Source of the DNA: Anaerolineae bacterium
GTDB lineage: Bacteria > Chloroflexota > Anaerolineae > 4572-78 > J111
Length of the DNA stretch: 49,937 bases
Reading direction: 5' to 3'
NCBI GenBank assembly: GCA_023151115.1
Contig: JAKLJP010000050.1
Location: 1-49,937, forward strand
The notes below the pieces were generated by a model that saw nothing but the letters and a program-made list of their open reading frames with translations, was not told the origin of the DNA and ran no database searches. Numbering within the stretch: position 1 is the first letter of the stretch; each line of letters starts with the position of its first letter. Shown here piece after piece: positions 8,360-16,056 of the stretch. A program made the translations under genes and the position numbers.

Positions 8360-9946
8360 TTATGTTGTTGCGGTAGGTAGGATCAACAGGGGTTGTCCCC
8401 GCAAGGCTGAGCGCATGGCCTGGCGGTCGTCCCAGGGATACTCAGTCTCGCCGAAGCACATGCTCTGCTCGTGGCCTTTGCCCAGGGCAATGACTATATC
8501 ATCAGGGCCGGCCAACTGCGTCGCTCGATAAATAGCCCGGCCCCGGTCGGGGACCCGCTCAAAAGTCTGGCCTTCAATTGCGCCTTTAGCCAGCATGGCC
8601 TCGGCGGTGGCGGCGATGATAGCATCCAGGTTTTCGGTGCGCGGGTCTTCAGCGGTGATGAGGGTCAGGTCGGCCAGCTCGGCGGCAATCTGGCCCATCA
8701 GGACCCGTTTTTCGACATCGCGCAGCCCGGCGCAGCCAAAAACGGCAATCACTCTCCCCGGCGTCAGGGTGCGAGCGACGGTCAGCGAGCGGCGCAAAGC
8801 GTTGGGGGTGTGGGCAAAATCCACCACCGCCATAAACGGCTGGCCTTCATGGATGCGCTCCATCCGGCCCGGCACCCCGGCCAAAGCGGCGATGCCTTGC
8901 TGAACCTGGGCTGGGCTGAGGTGAAAGATCTCCAGGGCGGCGGCAGCGGCGGCCAGGCAGTTGCTTACATTGTAATCGCCTACCAGTGTGGTTTCGGCGG
9001 TAAGGGTGTGGCTGCGGCTGCGGAGGGTAAACTGGGTTTTGTCGGGCCGGTAAACAAGATCGTGGGCGGTCAGGCTGGCCTCTGGGTGGCCGCTCACGCT
9101 GTAGCCCAGCCAGGCGATATTGCGGGCAGCCAGCTTGGCTTTGAGGTAGTCAAAAGACCAGTCATCGCAGTTGAGGATAGCTGTTTTGGGCAGTCCCTTG
9201 GGCGCAGCCGTTGCTAATGATTCAAACAGCCCGGCTTTGGCGGCCCGGTAGGCGTCGAGCGAACCGTGCAAATCCAGATGCTCGTGGGTAATGTTGGTCA
9301 CAATCGCCACATCGAAATCGCAGGCCGTCACCCGATGGTGGGCCATACCGTGCGAGGTGACTTCGAGCAGGCAGATTTCGGTTCCGGCTTCGACCATCTG
9401 CGCCAGGTAACGCTGCACATCGGGGGCATCGGGGGTGGTGGTGTGCAGCCCGGTGTCGAGGGTTTGCTCGCCGATGACGGCGTTGACCGTGCTAATCATG
9501 CCAACCTTGTGACCGGTGCAAAGCATGTGATACAGAAAGTTGGTGGTGGTGGTTTTGCCGTCGGTGCCGGTAATACCGACCATCTGCAAGTGGCGGGCCG
9601 GAAAACCGTGCCAGGCGGCGGAGAGATAGGCCAGTGCTTCCCGGCCATCAGGGACGGTGAGGCGGTGAGGCGGGGAGGCGAGGACGCGATGAGGCGATAA
9701 TTCTTCCTCTCCTCGGCTCTTCGCCTCATCGCCTCCCTCTTCGCTGACGATGGCGGCTGCGCCTCTGGCTATGGCATCGGGGATGAAGCGGTGGCTGTCG
9801 AGGTTAACGCCACGATAGGCCACAAAGAGCGTGCCCGGCTCCACCTGGCGCGAGTCGGCGGTGATGCGGGTGATGTCGGGGTCGTCATTTCTGCTTTGAG
9901 TAAGTTCGTAAGCTGGCAGTGCAGCTAGGAGTTTAGAAAGTTTCAT
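8360..9946 (-). CDS. murE: UDP-MurNAc-tripeptide synthetase (MurE)
   Basis: 528 aa. Adds the third, diamino acid residue to UDP-MurNAc-L-Ala-D-Glu in cytoplasmic peptidoglycan synthesis. Mur ligase N-terminal domain (1-110), ATP-binding loop GITGTDGKTTTTN (124-136), central domain with NITHEHLDLHG, and C-terminal domain with GCAGLRDVEKR. The position of the meso-DAP-specifying DNPR motif reads EDPRTEN, so the amino acid added (DAP, Orn or Lys) is uncertain; ornithine occurs in some Chloroflexota. It stands alone, away from a mur cluster. It is about 30 residues longer than usual because residues ~70-97, in the N-terminal domain, are encoded by a repeat module. Confidence 0.92.
   Translation of the reverse strand: MKLSKLLAALPAYELTQSRNDDPDITRITADSRQVEPGTLFVAYRGVNLDSHRFIPDAIARGAAAIVSEEGGDEAKSRGEEELSPHRVLASPPHRLTVPDGREALAYLSAAWHGFPARHLQMVGITGTDGKTTTTNFLYHMLCTGHKVGMISTVNAVIGEQTLDTGLHTTTPDAPDVQRYLAQMVEAGTEICLLEVTSHGMAHHRVTACDFDVAIVTNITHEHLDLHGSLDAYRAAKAGLFESLATAAPKGLPKTAILNCDDWSFDYLKAKLAARNIAWLGYSVSGHPEASLTAHDLVYRPDKTQFTLRSRSHTLTAETTLVGDYNVSNCLAAAAAALEIFHLSPAQVQQGIAALAGVPGRMERIHEGQPFMAVVDFAHTPNALRRSLTVARTLTPGRVIAVFGCAGLRDVEKRVLMGQIAAELADLTLITAEDPRTENLDAIIAATAEAMLAKGAIEGQTFERVPDRGRAIYRATQLAGPDDIVIALGKGHEQSMCFGETEYPWDDRQAMRSALRGQPLLILPTATT
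9654..9745. repeat. two-armed octamer repeat module inside murE
   Basis: Left arm octads GGTGAGGC, GGTGAGGC, GGGGAGGC, GAGGACGC, GATGAGGC (about 9656-9698). The right arm has TCGCCTCA/TCGCCTCC (9721-9736). GATGAGGCGA at 9688-9697 pairs perfectly with 9721-9730. It is in frame and has no stop. Confidence 0.85.
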
Positions 9947-9956
9947 GGGGAACCTA

Positions 9957-10048
9957 GAACGCAGATAAACGCTGATGAACGCTGATTTGCGCAGAAAAAT
10001 TTATAAAAAAATCAGCGAAAATCAGTTGAATCTGCGTCATCTGCGTTC
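9957..10048. repeat. two-armed decamer repeat module
   Basis: Left arm units AACGCAGATA, AACGCTGATG, AACGCTGATT. The right arm carries complementary ATCAGCG.. and ATCTGCGT.. units. GAACGCAGAT (9957-9966) pairs with ATCTGCGTTC (10039-10048). It fills most of the gap between the histidine kinase and murE. Confidence 0.8.
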
Positions 10049-10107
10049 AAATTTTGGCTGGTTATGAAAAGTGCAAACATAGTGAATTTATGTGAAGTTC
10101 GTTTTGT

Positions 10108-11535
10108 TTAAGCCTGGCTCAATTTCATCGGGCGACTTTCAGTGCGATCCGCCGCACTTCGGGGCAGCCAGAGGGTGAAGATGGAGCCTTTGCCCACCTC
10201 GCTGGTAACGGTAATTTGGCCGCCGTGGGCCTGGGCAATCCACTGGGCGATGGACAGGCCCAGGCCGGTCCCTTTTTGATTGTTGTCTTCAGCCCGGTAG
10301 AAGCGTTCAAAGATGTGGGGTAGGGCAGTCGGCGCAATGCCCCGGCCCGTGTCGGCGACAGTGATGCGGATCCACTCCGGCTCTCGAAACAGAGAGAGGG
10401 TGACATAGCCGCCGGGAGGGGTATGCTTGAGGGCATTGGTCACCAGATTGAGTAATAACTGCTTGAGCCGGTCGGCGTCGCCCTGGACCACCGCCTGGTC
10501 CTCGTGCCCCAATTGAATATTAACCCCATTGGCCGTGACCCGCGCCTGGCGATAGACATCGAGAATAATGGTGTCGAGTTCTACCGGCTGCATGCGCAGG
10601 CTCAAGCCGGCATCGGCCTGAGAAAGTAGCAGCAAATCGGCAACGATGCGCGACATGCGGTCGAGTTCGCCGTCCATAATCGAGAGCGCTTCATTTAGCT
10701 CATTAGGGTCGTTGGCCGCGCCCCGGCGCAGTAAATCTACGTTGCCGCGAATGACCGTCAGCGGGGTGCGCAGCTCGTGGGATACGTCGGCGCTGAGACG
10801 CACTTGGGCTTGAAAGAAGTTGTCCAGCCGCTCCAGCATGTCGTTGATGGTCACAATCAGCCGGTCAATTTCGTCATTGGTGTTTGAAACGGGCAGGCGC
10901 TGTTTCAAATCCTGGGCGCTGACAATCTGCGTAGCAGCCTGGTTGATTCTTTCAATGGGGCGGAGGGTAGTCCAGGCCAGAAATGCGCCGACCAGCCCGG
11001 CTAAGATTAACCCGGCCAGCGTGCCGCCAATCAGAAAAAAGAAGACCTGCTGGAGGGTGTCCTCTACTTCTTTGAGTGATTGGCCTACCTGAACGGCGCC
11101 TACTACGCGCGGCCCCAGTCGAATGGGGGCGCTGTAGATTCTGATAGGCGTTTTATCAATAGTAATGGTTTTGAAAAGGGAATAGCCGTCGCGGTTGGCC
11201 TGTAACATTTCTTCGTCGGCGGGAAAGCGCTGTTTGCCCAGGTTGTCGGTGGCCGTTACCAGGGTGCCATCCGCCTGGATAACCTGGATAAAAATGGCCG
11301 GCGAGGAAAAAACGTTAAGCTCAGGAACTTCAATCCCAACGACATTGCCGCTCTGGCGGATCACCGCCTGCGCCACGATGCCCGCGCCGACCTGTTGCGC
11401 GCGGTCTTGCAAGTTGCCGTTTATCTGGCTGTGCAGCGAGTATTTAAGCACCCAATAGAGCAAGATGCTGAAAGTAACCAGAATTGCTCCCAGCAGAAAG
11501 GTATACCAGAGGGTTAGACGAATTCGAATCGGCAT
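10108..11535 (-). CDS. membrane sensor histidine kinase (HAMP, HisKA, HATPase)
   Basis: 475 aa. TM1 at about 12-34, an extracytoplasmic sensor region at 35-160 of no recognised fold, TM2 at about 165-190 and HAMP at 190-243. The dimerisation domain has phospho-acceptor His253 (VSHELRTPL), and the ATPase domain shows the N box (NLVTNALKHTPPGG), G1 (DTGRGIAP) and G2 (GTGLGLSIAQ). It autophosphorylates and passes phosphate to the OmpR-type regulator encoded just upstream (gap 149 bp, filled by a repeat array). The input signal is unknown. The order regulator-kinase on one strand suggests one operon from the promoter at 12412-12440. Confidence 0.92.
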   Translation of the reverse strand: MPIRIRLTLWYTFLLGAILVTFSILLYWVLKYSLHSQINGNLQDRAQQVGAGIVAQAVIRQSGNVVGIEVPELNVFSSPAIFIQVIQADGTLVTATDNLGKQRFPADEEMLQANRDGYSLFKTITIDKTPIRIYSAPIRLGPRVVGAVQVGQSLKEVEDTLQQVFFFLIGGTLAGLILAGLVGAFLAWTTLRPIERINQAATQIVSAQDLKQRLPVSNTNDEIDRLIVTINDMLERLDNFFQAQVRLSADVSHELRTPLTVIRGNVDLLRRGAANDPNELNEALSIMDGELDRMSRIVADLLLLSQADAGLSLRMQPVELDTIILDVYRQARVTANGVNIQLGHEDQAVVQGDADRLKQLLLNLVTNALKHTPPGGYVTLSLFREPEWIRITVADTGRGIAPTALPHIFERFYRAEDNNQKGTGLGLSIAQWIAQAHGGQITVTSEVGKGSIFTLWLPRSAADRTESRPMKLSQA

Positions 11536-11553
11536 GAAAAATTAAGAAATTAA

Positions 11554-11630
11554 GGGAGTAGGGAGTAAGGAGTAGGGAGTAGGGGGTAAGAAAGGAGTAG
11601 GGAGTAGGGAGTAAGAAATAAGTTGGGTGG
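11554..11630. repeat. heptad array GGGAGTA
   Basis: Eight or so copies of GGGAGTA/AGGAGTA in tandem, interrupted by AGAAA. It separates the response-regulator and kinase genes of the same operon, so it would be transcribed. The complementary arm is not evident here. Confidence 0.75.
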
Positions 11631-11684
11631 CGGTGAGAGAAAAGGGTAAGGTCATAATACAAAAAATCCAAAATCTAAAATCGT

Positions 11685-12365
11685 TTAGCTTTCACGCAGG
11701 GCATAACCGACCCCACGAATGGTGTGCAGCAGGCGTGTTTCACCCTCGGCCTCTAACTTTGAGCGCAAGTAGCGGATGTAAACTTCGATAATGTTCGACT
11801 CGCCGCCAAAATCATAGCCCCAGATGCGATCATAAATCTGGTCGCGGGTAAGCACCTGGTTGGGATGGCGCATAAAGAGTTCCAGCAAGTCGTATTCTTT
11901 GGCGGTCAGCTCGACATTGCGCTGGCCACGATGGGCCATGCGCGTGGTCGGGCTGAGGGTCAAATCGGCAAAGGTGAGCGGAGCGTCGGACTCGATAGGA
12001 GCGCGGCGGCGGCGCAGGGCGCGGACTCGCGCTAAAAGTTCTTCAAAGGCAAAAGGTTTGACCATGTAATCGTCGGCCCCGGCTTCCAGCCCGGCCACTT
12101 TGTCGGGAATGGCGTCTTTGGCCGTGAGCATCAGAATCGGGACTTGAAGTTCCCCCTCACGAATACGCCGGCAAACGTTCAAACCGTCAATGCCGGGCAG
12201 CATGACATCCAAAATAACCAAATCTGGCAGCTCGCCGAAGGCCAATTCCAGCCCGGTTTCACCATCGGTGGCTTGAATCACATTATATCCTTCGCGCCGC
12301 AACCCCCGGCTGATAAAACCGGCAATCTGCGGTTCATCCTCAACCAACAAGATTTTGTCGTTCAT
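11685..12365 (-). CDS. OmpR/PhoB-family response regulator
   Basis: 226 aa. Receiver domain 1-120 with the acidic pair E9/D10 (LVEDEP), phospho-acceptor Asp53 (VILDVMLPG), Thr (MLTAK) and the Lys of MVKPF. Winged-helix DNA-binding domain at about 128-225 ([39 protein letters not shown]). It is the partner of the downstream histidine kinase. A clean sigma70-type promoter lies 46 bp upstream of the start. Target genes are unknown. Confidence 0.95.
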   Translation of the reverse strand: MNDKILLVEDEPQIAGFISRGLRREGYNVIQATDGETGLELAFGELPDLVILDVMLPGIDGLNVCRRIREGELQVPILMLTAKDAIPDKVAGLEAGADDYMVKPFAFEELLARVRALRRRRAPIESDAPLTFADLTLSPTTRMAHRGQRNVELTAKEYDLLELFMRHPNQVLTRDQIYDRIWGYDFGGESNIIEVYIRYLRSKLEAEGETRLLHTIRGVGYALRES

Positions 12366-12411
12366 GGAAGATTATTTCTCTACTTTTAGATGGACTTGGT
12401 TCGTACATAAT

Positions 12412-12440
12412 ATTATACCAGAGGACAGCGGGGAGTTCAA
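12412..12440 (-). promoter_or_regulatory. sigma70-type promoter of the two-component operon
   Basis: On the minus strand: -35 TTGAAC (12435-12440), 17-bp spacer, extended -10 TGGTATAAT with TATAAT at 12412-12417. It lies between the end of recF and the regulator start, so the two-component pair can be expressed independently of recF. Confidence 0.75.
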
Positions 12441-12457
12441 CGTTTTTGAGTTACACA

Positions 12458-13669
12458 TTAAATCTGCCCCACTTCTTCCAGTTGCCCCATTGTTACCGAG
12501 AATAGTTTGGAGCGCTGGCGAAACGTCTCCTCGTAATCGCTCCAATCGGTGGTGGTCAGGAGGGCCTGACCGGCTTGGTCCACAATATTGATGATATGCT
12601 GGCGGCGCTCGGCGTCGAGTTCGCTCATGACATCATCAAGCAGAAGTACTGGGGTTTCGCCGGTGCTTTGCTGCATCAAGGCTACTTCGGCCAGCTTGGT
12701 GCTCAGGGCGGCGGTGCGCTGCTGCCCACGCGAACCGTAGAGGGTCATATCAATGCCATCTACTAAAAAGTGCAAATCGTCGCGGTGGGGGCCAACCAGG
12801 GTTACGCCGCGTTGGATGTCTTCACGGCGGGACTGCTGCAAATAGGCCAGAAAGGTCTGGCGCACCTCTTTCACCGGCGGAGCGACCGTGCTGTAAGGGG
12901 CCAGGTCTTCCATAATCAGGGGCAGCTGGTAATCGGGTTTGGGGCGCTGGTACAGATCAAAGCTGGGGGCATAGTACAGACGCAGCCCTTCTTTGCCGCC
13001 ACTGACTTCGCGGTGGCGCTGGCGGGCTACTGCGTCCAACTCCAGTATGGCGTTGTGGCGCTGTGTCACCAGAGTAGCCCCATCGTGAGCGATTTGCTCA
13101 TCCCAGTAAAAGAGTTGATCGGCGCTGCCGTTGCGCTCGGCCAAATCTTTGAGCAGGGCGTTGCGGTTAGCCAGAACCTTATTGTAGCGGGTGAGGGCCT
13201 GACAATAATCCGGGTTGATCTGGCAGAGAGTGGTATCCAGGTAGCGGCGGCGAATGGCCGGCGCGCCGGTGACTAATTCAATATCTTCGGGCAGGAACAT
13301 GACTGTCGTTAGTTTGCCGACGATGTCTAAAGCCCGCTTTTTGCTGCCATTGAGCCGAATATCTTTGCGAAAGCCATCATTTTCACGGACCAGGGTAATG
13401 GTCAGCCGAAAACTATCCAGCTTAGTTTTGACGGTGGCTTCAACGCGGGCAAATGGCAAAGGTTCTTGTTTAAGGGTTAGCCAATTGATAAGCTGCTGGT
13501 CGGTGCGGGCGTGGACGCTGCGGGTGGTGGACAGAAAAAAGATGGCTTCCAGCAGGCTGGTTTTGCCCTGGGCGTTATCGCCGCGCAGCAAAATGGGGCC
13601 GGGCGGCAATTCGACGGCTAGACGGCTGTAATTGCGGTAATTGGTTAGGGATAGATGGCTAATGTGCAT
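12458..13669 (-). CDS. recF: DNA replication and repair protein RecF
   Basis: 403 aa from ATG at 13669 (MHISHLSLTNYRNY, the typical RecF N-terminus). An in-frame extension to 13828 runs through a hairpin and terminator and is not coding. SMC-like ABC ATPase that loads RecA at single-strand gaps together with RecO/RecR. Walker A GDNAQGKT (30-37), signature-like LVGPHRDDLHF and Walker B LLLDDVMSELD are present. It stands alone here, not in a dnaA-dnaN-recF-gyrB cluster. The ribosome site is weak; another in-frame ATG lies 14 codons upstream. Confidence 0.92.
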   Translation of the reverse strand: MHISHLSLTNYRNYSRLAVELPPGPILLRGDNAQGKTSLLEAIFFLSTTRSVHARTDQQLINWLTLKQEPLPFARVEATVKTKLDSFRLTITLVRENDGFRKDIRLNGSKKRALDIVGKLTTVMFLPEDIELVTGAPAIRRRYLDTTLCQINPDYCQALTRYNKVLANRNALLKDLAERNGSADQLFYWDEQIAHDGATLVTQRHNAILELDAVARQRHREVSGGKEGLRLYYAPSFDLYQRPKPDYQLPLIMEDLAPYSTVAPPVKEVRQTFLAYLQQSRREDIQRGVTLVGPHRDDLHFLVDGIDMTLYGSRGQQRTAALSTKLAEVALMQQSTGETPVLLLDDVMSELDAERRQHIINIVDQAGQALLTTTDWSDYEETFRQRSKLFSVTMGQLEEVGQI

Positions 13670-13699
13670 GCTAAAGTTGGGTATAAGGTTGAAATGTAA

Positions 13700-13741
13700 A
13701 ACGTGAAACATAATGGTTTTAAGACCATCAGGTTTCACGTT
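13700..13741. repeat. hairpin in the recF 5' leader
   Basis: AACGTGAAAC (13700-13709) pairs with GTTTCACGTT (13732-13741), with inner ATGGT/ACCAT. It lies 30 bp before the recF start and could be a repeat copy or affect translation. Confidence 0.6.
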
Positions 13742-13815
13742 GTTAGAATTATAACATAAGAGGAGGGGGGAATGAAAAGCGGGGCGTGGATTCGGCCCAA
13801 TTTGCCCAAAATTAG

Positions 13816-13842
13816 CAGAGCCTTCCATATTGGAAGGCTCTG
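13816..13842. terminator. likely bidirectional terminator
   Basis: CAGAGCCTTCC (13816-13826), loop ATATT, GGAAGGCTCTG (13832-13842), followed by TTATTTTG on the plus strand and CTAATTTT on the minus strand. It would end the sugar-kinase transcript (minus) before recF. The remaining gap 13843-14051 shows only a weak GAGGTTC/GAACCTC stem (13918-13937) and no gene. Confidence 0.65.
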
Positions 13843-14051
13843 TTATTTTGATTGAACCGTATTAGGTTGTGATGAAGTTAAAGCGCGGGTCGCTTTTTAA
13901 TAAATTTTGTGGGCGGCGAGGTTCTACCCTGAACCTCTATGCACAACCCAACTTATTGTTTGTTAGTTTGACCCCGTCTGCTTTGAATCTAGTGTAACAG
14001 AGGGTAGTACTTTAGGGTAGTGACAAATGTCATTAGGTGGGATGATGAATG

Positions 14052-15059
14052 TCACCGATGTATTCTATTGATCTCTCGCAGTTTCGCCAGCCGCTGTTCG
14101 GCCTGGGTGCGGCTGATTTGCAGGGCATGTAGTCCTCCAAACCCCTCGATAATGAACGAGGCGGAAACTGTGCCATATAAGGCCGCTTGCGCCGGGTCGC
14201 CTGTTTCGAGGTAGCCGATGGCAAAACCGCCGCAGAAGGAATCACCCGCGCCCGTCAAATCGTCTACCTGGGCGGGGTAGGGTAGAATTTGATGGAAGGC
14301 ATCACGCTCGCGGTCATAAAGGGCCGCGCCGTGATCGCCTTGTTTGATGACCACAATTTTGGGGCCGCGCCGGGCAATCTGGCGGCAGAAAACGTCAACC
14401 TCGTAAGCAGGCATCAGGCTTTCGGCTTCAGCTTCGCTGGGCATAAAGGCGTCAGCCCGGCTGAGGAGTTTGAGCAAATCCGGGTCATCAAAGTTGCCGT
14501 TGATGAGATAGGGTAAAATATCCACCGAGACAAAAATATCGGGCCGCTCTTGCAGGGCCTCAATCCAGGCCAGGGTTGTTTCCAGGCGCATCGGCGACAG
14601 GTGGATCGAAGCCACATTCCATAAAGGGGGCGCTAATTCTTGGGGCAAAGGTGAGTTGCGGAGATGAACGCGCCGGGCGGCGGCGCTATAAGCTGCGCCC
14701 TCCTCGGCTGTCAGCGGGGTGCTGCTAAAAGGGCTGGGCGTTAAGAGGACCACTTCGGTATTGCGAGAAAAGTAGCGCCGGTAGCCACTCAACTCGTAAA
14801 TGGTCCAGGCGCGCAGCGTTTCTTCGTCTTTCTGGATCAAGCCGGAGGTATCAATGGCGCTCTGCTCGAGCCGAGCGGTGTATTCGGGCGGCCAATCGTA
14901 GCCGACAACGGCGGCAATGCCCACTTGATTTGACCAAATATTGGCTCCAACGGCGGCATAAAGGGCATTTCCACCGGGGTCAGCCATGCTGGTGCGGCCA
15001 TCGGCATAGACGGTGTCGTTCAGGGCCAGCGAGCCAACGCAAAGATGTTTTGTTCCCAA
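14052..15059 (-). CDS. PfkB-family (ribokinase-like) carbohydrate kinase
   Basis: 335 aa from a TTG at 15059, chosen because a strong GGGGAGG (15065-15071) sits 5 nt before it; a TTG 16 codons upstream has no such site and would place the ribosome site inside the gene. ATP-dependent kinase of a sugar or nucleoside. N-terminal GG motif region (DPGGNALYAAVGANIW) and C-terminal PfkB signature DLTGAGDSFCGGFA with the catalytic Asp of GAGD. The substrate cannot be read from the sequence. It follows the small FHA gene by 135 bp on the same strand. Confidence 0.85.
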   Translation of the reverse strand: MGTKHLCVGSLALNDTVYADGRTSMADPGGNALYAAVGANIWSNQVGIAAVVGYDWPPEYTARLEQSAIDTSGLIQKDEETLRAWTIYELSGYRRYFSRNTEVVLLTPSPFSSTPLTAEEGAAYSAAARRVHLRNSPLPQELAPPLWNVASIHLSPMRLETTLAWIEALQERPDIFVSVDILPYLINGNFDDPDLLKLLSRADAFMPSEAEAESLMPAYEVDVFCRQIARRGPKIVVIKQGDHGAALYDRERDAFHQILPYPAQVDDLTGAGDSFCGGFAIGYLETGDPAQAALYGTVSASFIIEGFGGLHALQISRTQAEQRLAKLREINRIHR

Positions 15060-15064
15060 GATGT

Positions 15065-15071
15065 CCTCCCC
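15065..15071 (-). promoter_or_regulatory. ribosome binding site deciding a TTG start
   Basis: GGGGAGG on the minus strand, 5 nt before TTG at 15059. It fixes the start of the PfkB-family kinase. Confidence 0.7.
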
Positions 15072-15194
15072 GGATTGCAGAATAACATAAGCCGGGCGCT
15101 CTGTCAATGGGGCAATATAACAAAAAGCCGCCCCGTTGTCCCTTTGACAGGTGGGCCGGCTTCTGGTCCAAATAGGCGAGAGAGTTAATCGAAG

Positions 15195-15785
15195 TCAAGC
15201 CAAATTATGATAAAGCTCCAGCGTTTGCCGGAACACTTCAATTCCGGTAGCATCTCTAAACGAAACCGGGTCAAGTAAAGCCCAGCCGGCTACAGCCAGC
15301 AAGCTGCAAATACAGAGCAGTAACAAACAACCACAACCATAGAGGAGATATTGAGTGGATTTATTGTTGCGAGCTGCCGGTGCGCCGGGCGGAGGGGCGT
15401 AAGCGGGCGCTGGTTGGGGCGGAGCCTGGTAATAGGTTGGTCCGATATCGGCTCCGGCTAGCTGAAAGACCAACGCTGTTTGCCCAATACTGATGCTATC
15501 GCCGGGATTAAGGGCCTGCGGCATGGTAATTTGCATCCCGTTAACAAAGGTGCCGTTGGTGCTGCCCATGTCTTCGATAACGTAACGGCCCCCTTGCCAG
15601 CTCACACGGGCATGGCGGCGTGACGATTCGGGGTCTTGGAGGACAATATCCAGCCCTTCTTCTCGCCCCAGGATAACCTGGCTGCCAGAGATGACAAAGC
15701 TCATCCCTGCCTGAGTGCCCTGCCGAACCACCAGGGTGGCAGTGGGCCGGCCCTGCCCCATCATCGTTGGTTCGTTGTCGTACAT
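15195..15785 (-). CDS. small FHA-domain membrane protein
   Basis: 196 aa. FHA phosphothreonine-binding domain at about 18-108 with the core residues GR (LGREEGLD), SRRHAR and GSTNGTFVNG. A Pro/Ala-rich linker follows (112-138), then a Cys-rich transmembrane helix (about 146-171, GCGCLLLLCICSLLAV) and a 25-residue tail. The FHA domain is cytoplasmic by topology (inferred). AGGAGG precedes the ATG by 11 nt. It lies downstream of the larger FHA protein on the same strand. Partners would be Ser/Thr-kinase targets; no such kinase is in this window. Confidence 0.88.
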   Translation of the reverse strand: MYDNEPTMMGQGRPTATLVVRQGTQAGMSFVISGSQVILGREEGLDIVLQDPESSRRHARVSWQGGRYVIEDMGSTNGTFVNGMQITMPQALNPGDSISIGQTALVFQLAGADIGPTYYQAPPQPAPAYAPPPGAPAARNNKSTQYLLYGCGCLLLLCICSLLAVAGWALLDPVSFRDATGIEVFRQTLELYHNLA

Positions 15786-15886
15786 TGTCGTGCGGTCCTC
15801 CTGGTCGAAATAGTGAAAAATAGCAGCGGGCTTGTCCCTGCCTCAGGCGACCTAATGAACATTAGACAATTATTTCAGTAATTGTT

Positions 15887-15947
15887 GTAGGGGCACGGCC
15901 TTGCGCCTGCCCCTAGGGGGCGACCGCAAGGGTACGTACGCCCCTAC
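15887..15947. repeat. GTAGGGGC inverted repeat
   Basis: GTAGGGGC (15887-15894) pairs with GCCCCTAC (15940-15947), with a second copy of the theme inside (CCCCTAGGGGG). It is in the 271-bp gap between the two FHA genes and related in its ends to the element at 48608-48736. Confidence 0.65.
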
Positions 15948-16056
15948 ATTACAGGATTATCTTCTTAAAATCCATAAGGTCGCGGCTACGATTACTTTAG
16001 GGTTTGACCTATATTAGCAAAGAAACCAGAAGATTGTCAATTTTTCCGGCAGTCAC

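Noticed and set aside
8471..9217. 248-codon open frame antisense to murE
   Set aside because: Shadow; low-complexity Gly/Ala-rich translation, no homologous features.
11554..11630. Heptad array as a CRISPR
   Set aside because: Units are 7 nt in direct tandem without spacers; no cas genes nearby.
13670..13828. N-terminal extension of recF
   Set aside because: The extension covers a hairpin and a terminator and lacks a ribosome site; the RecF family starts at MHISHLSL.
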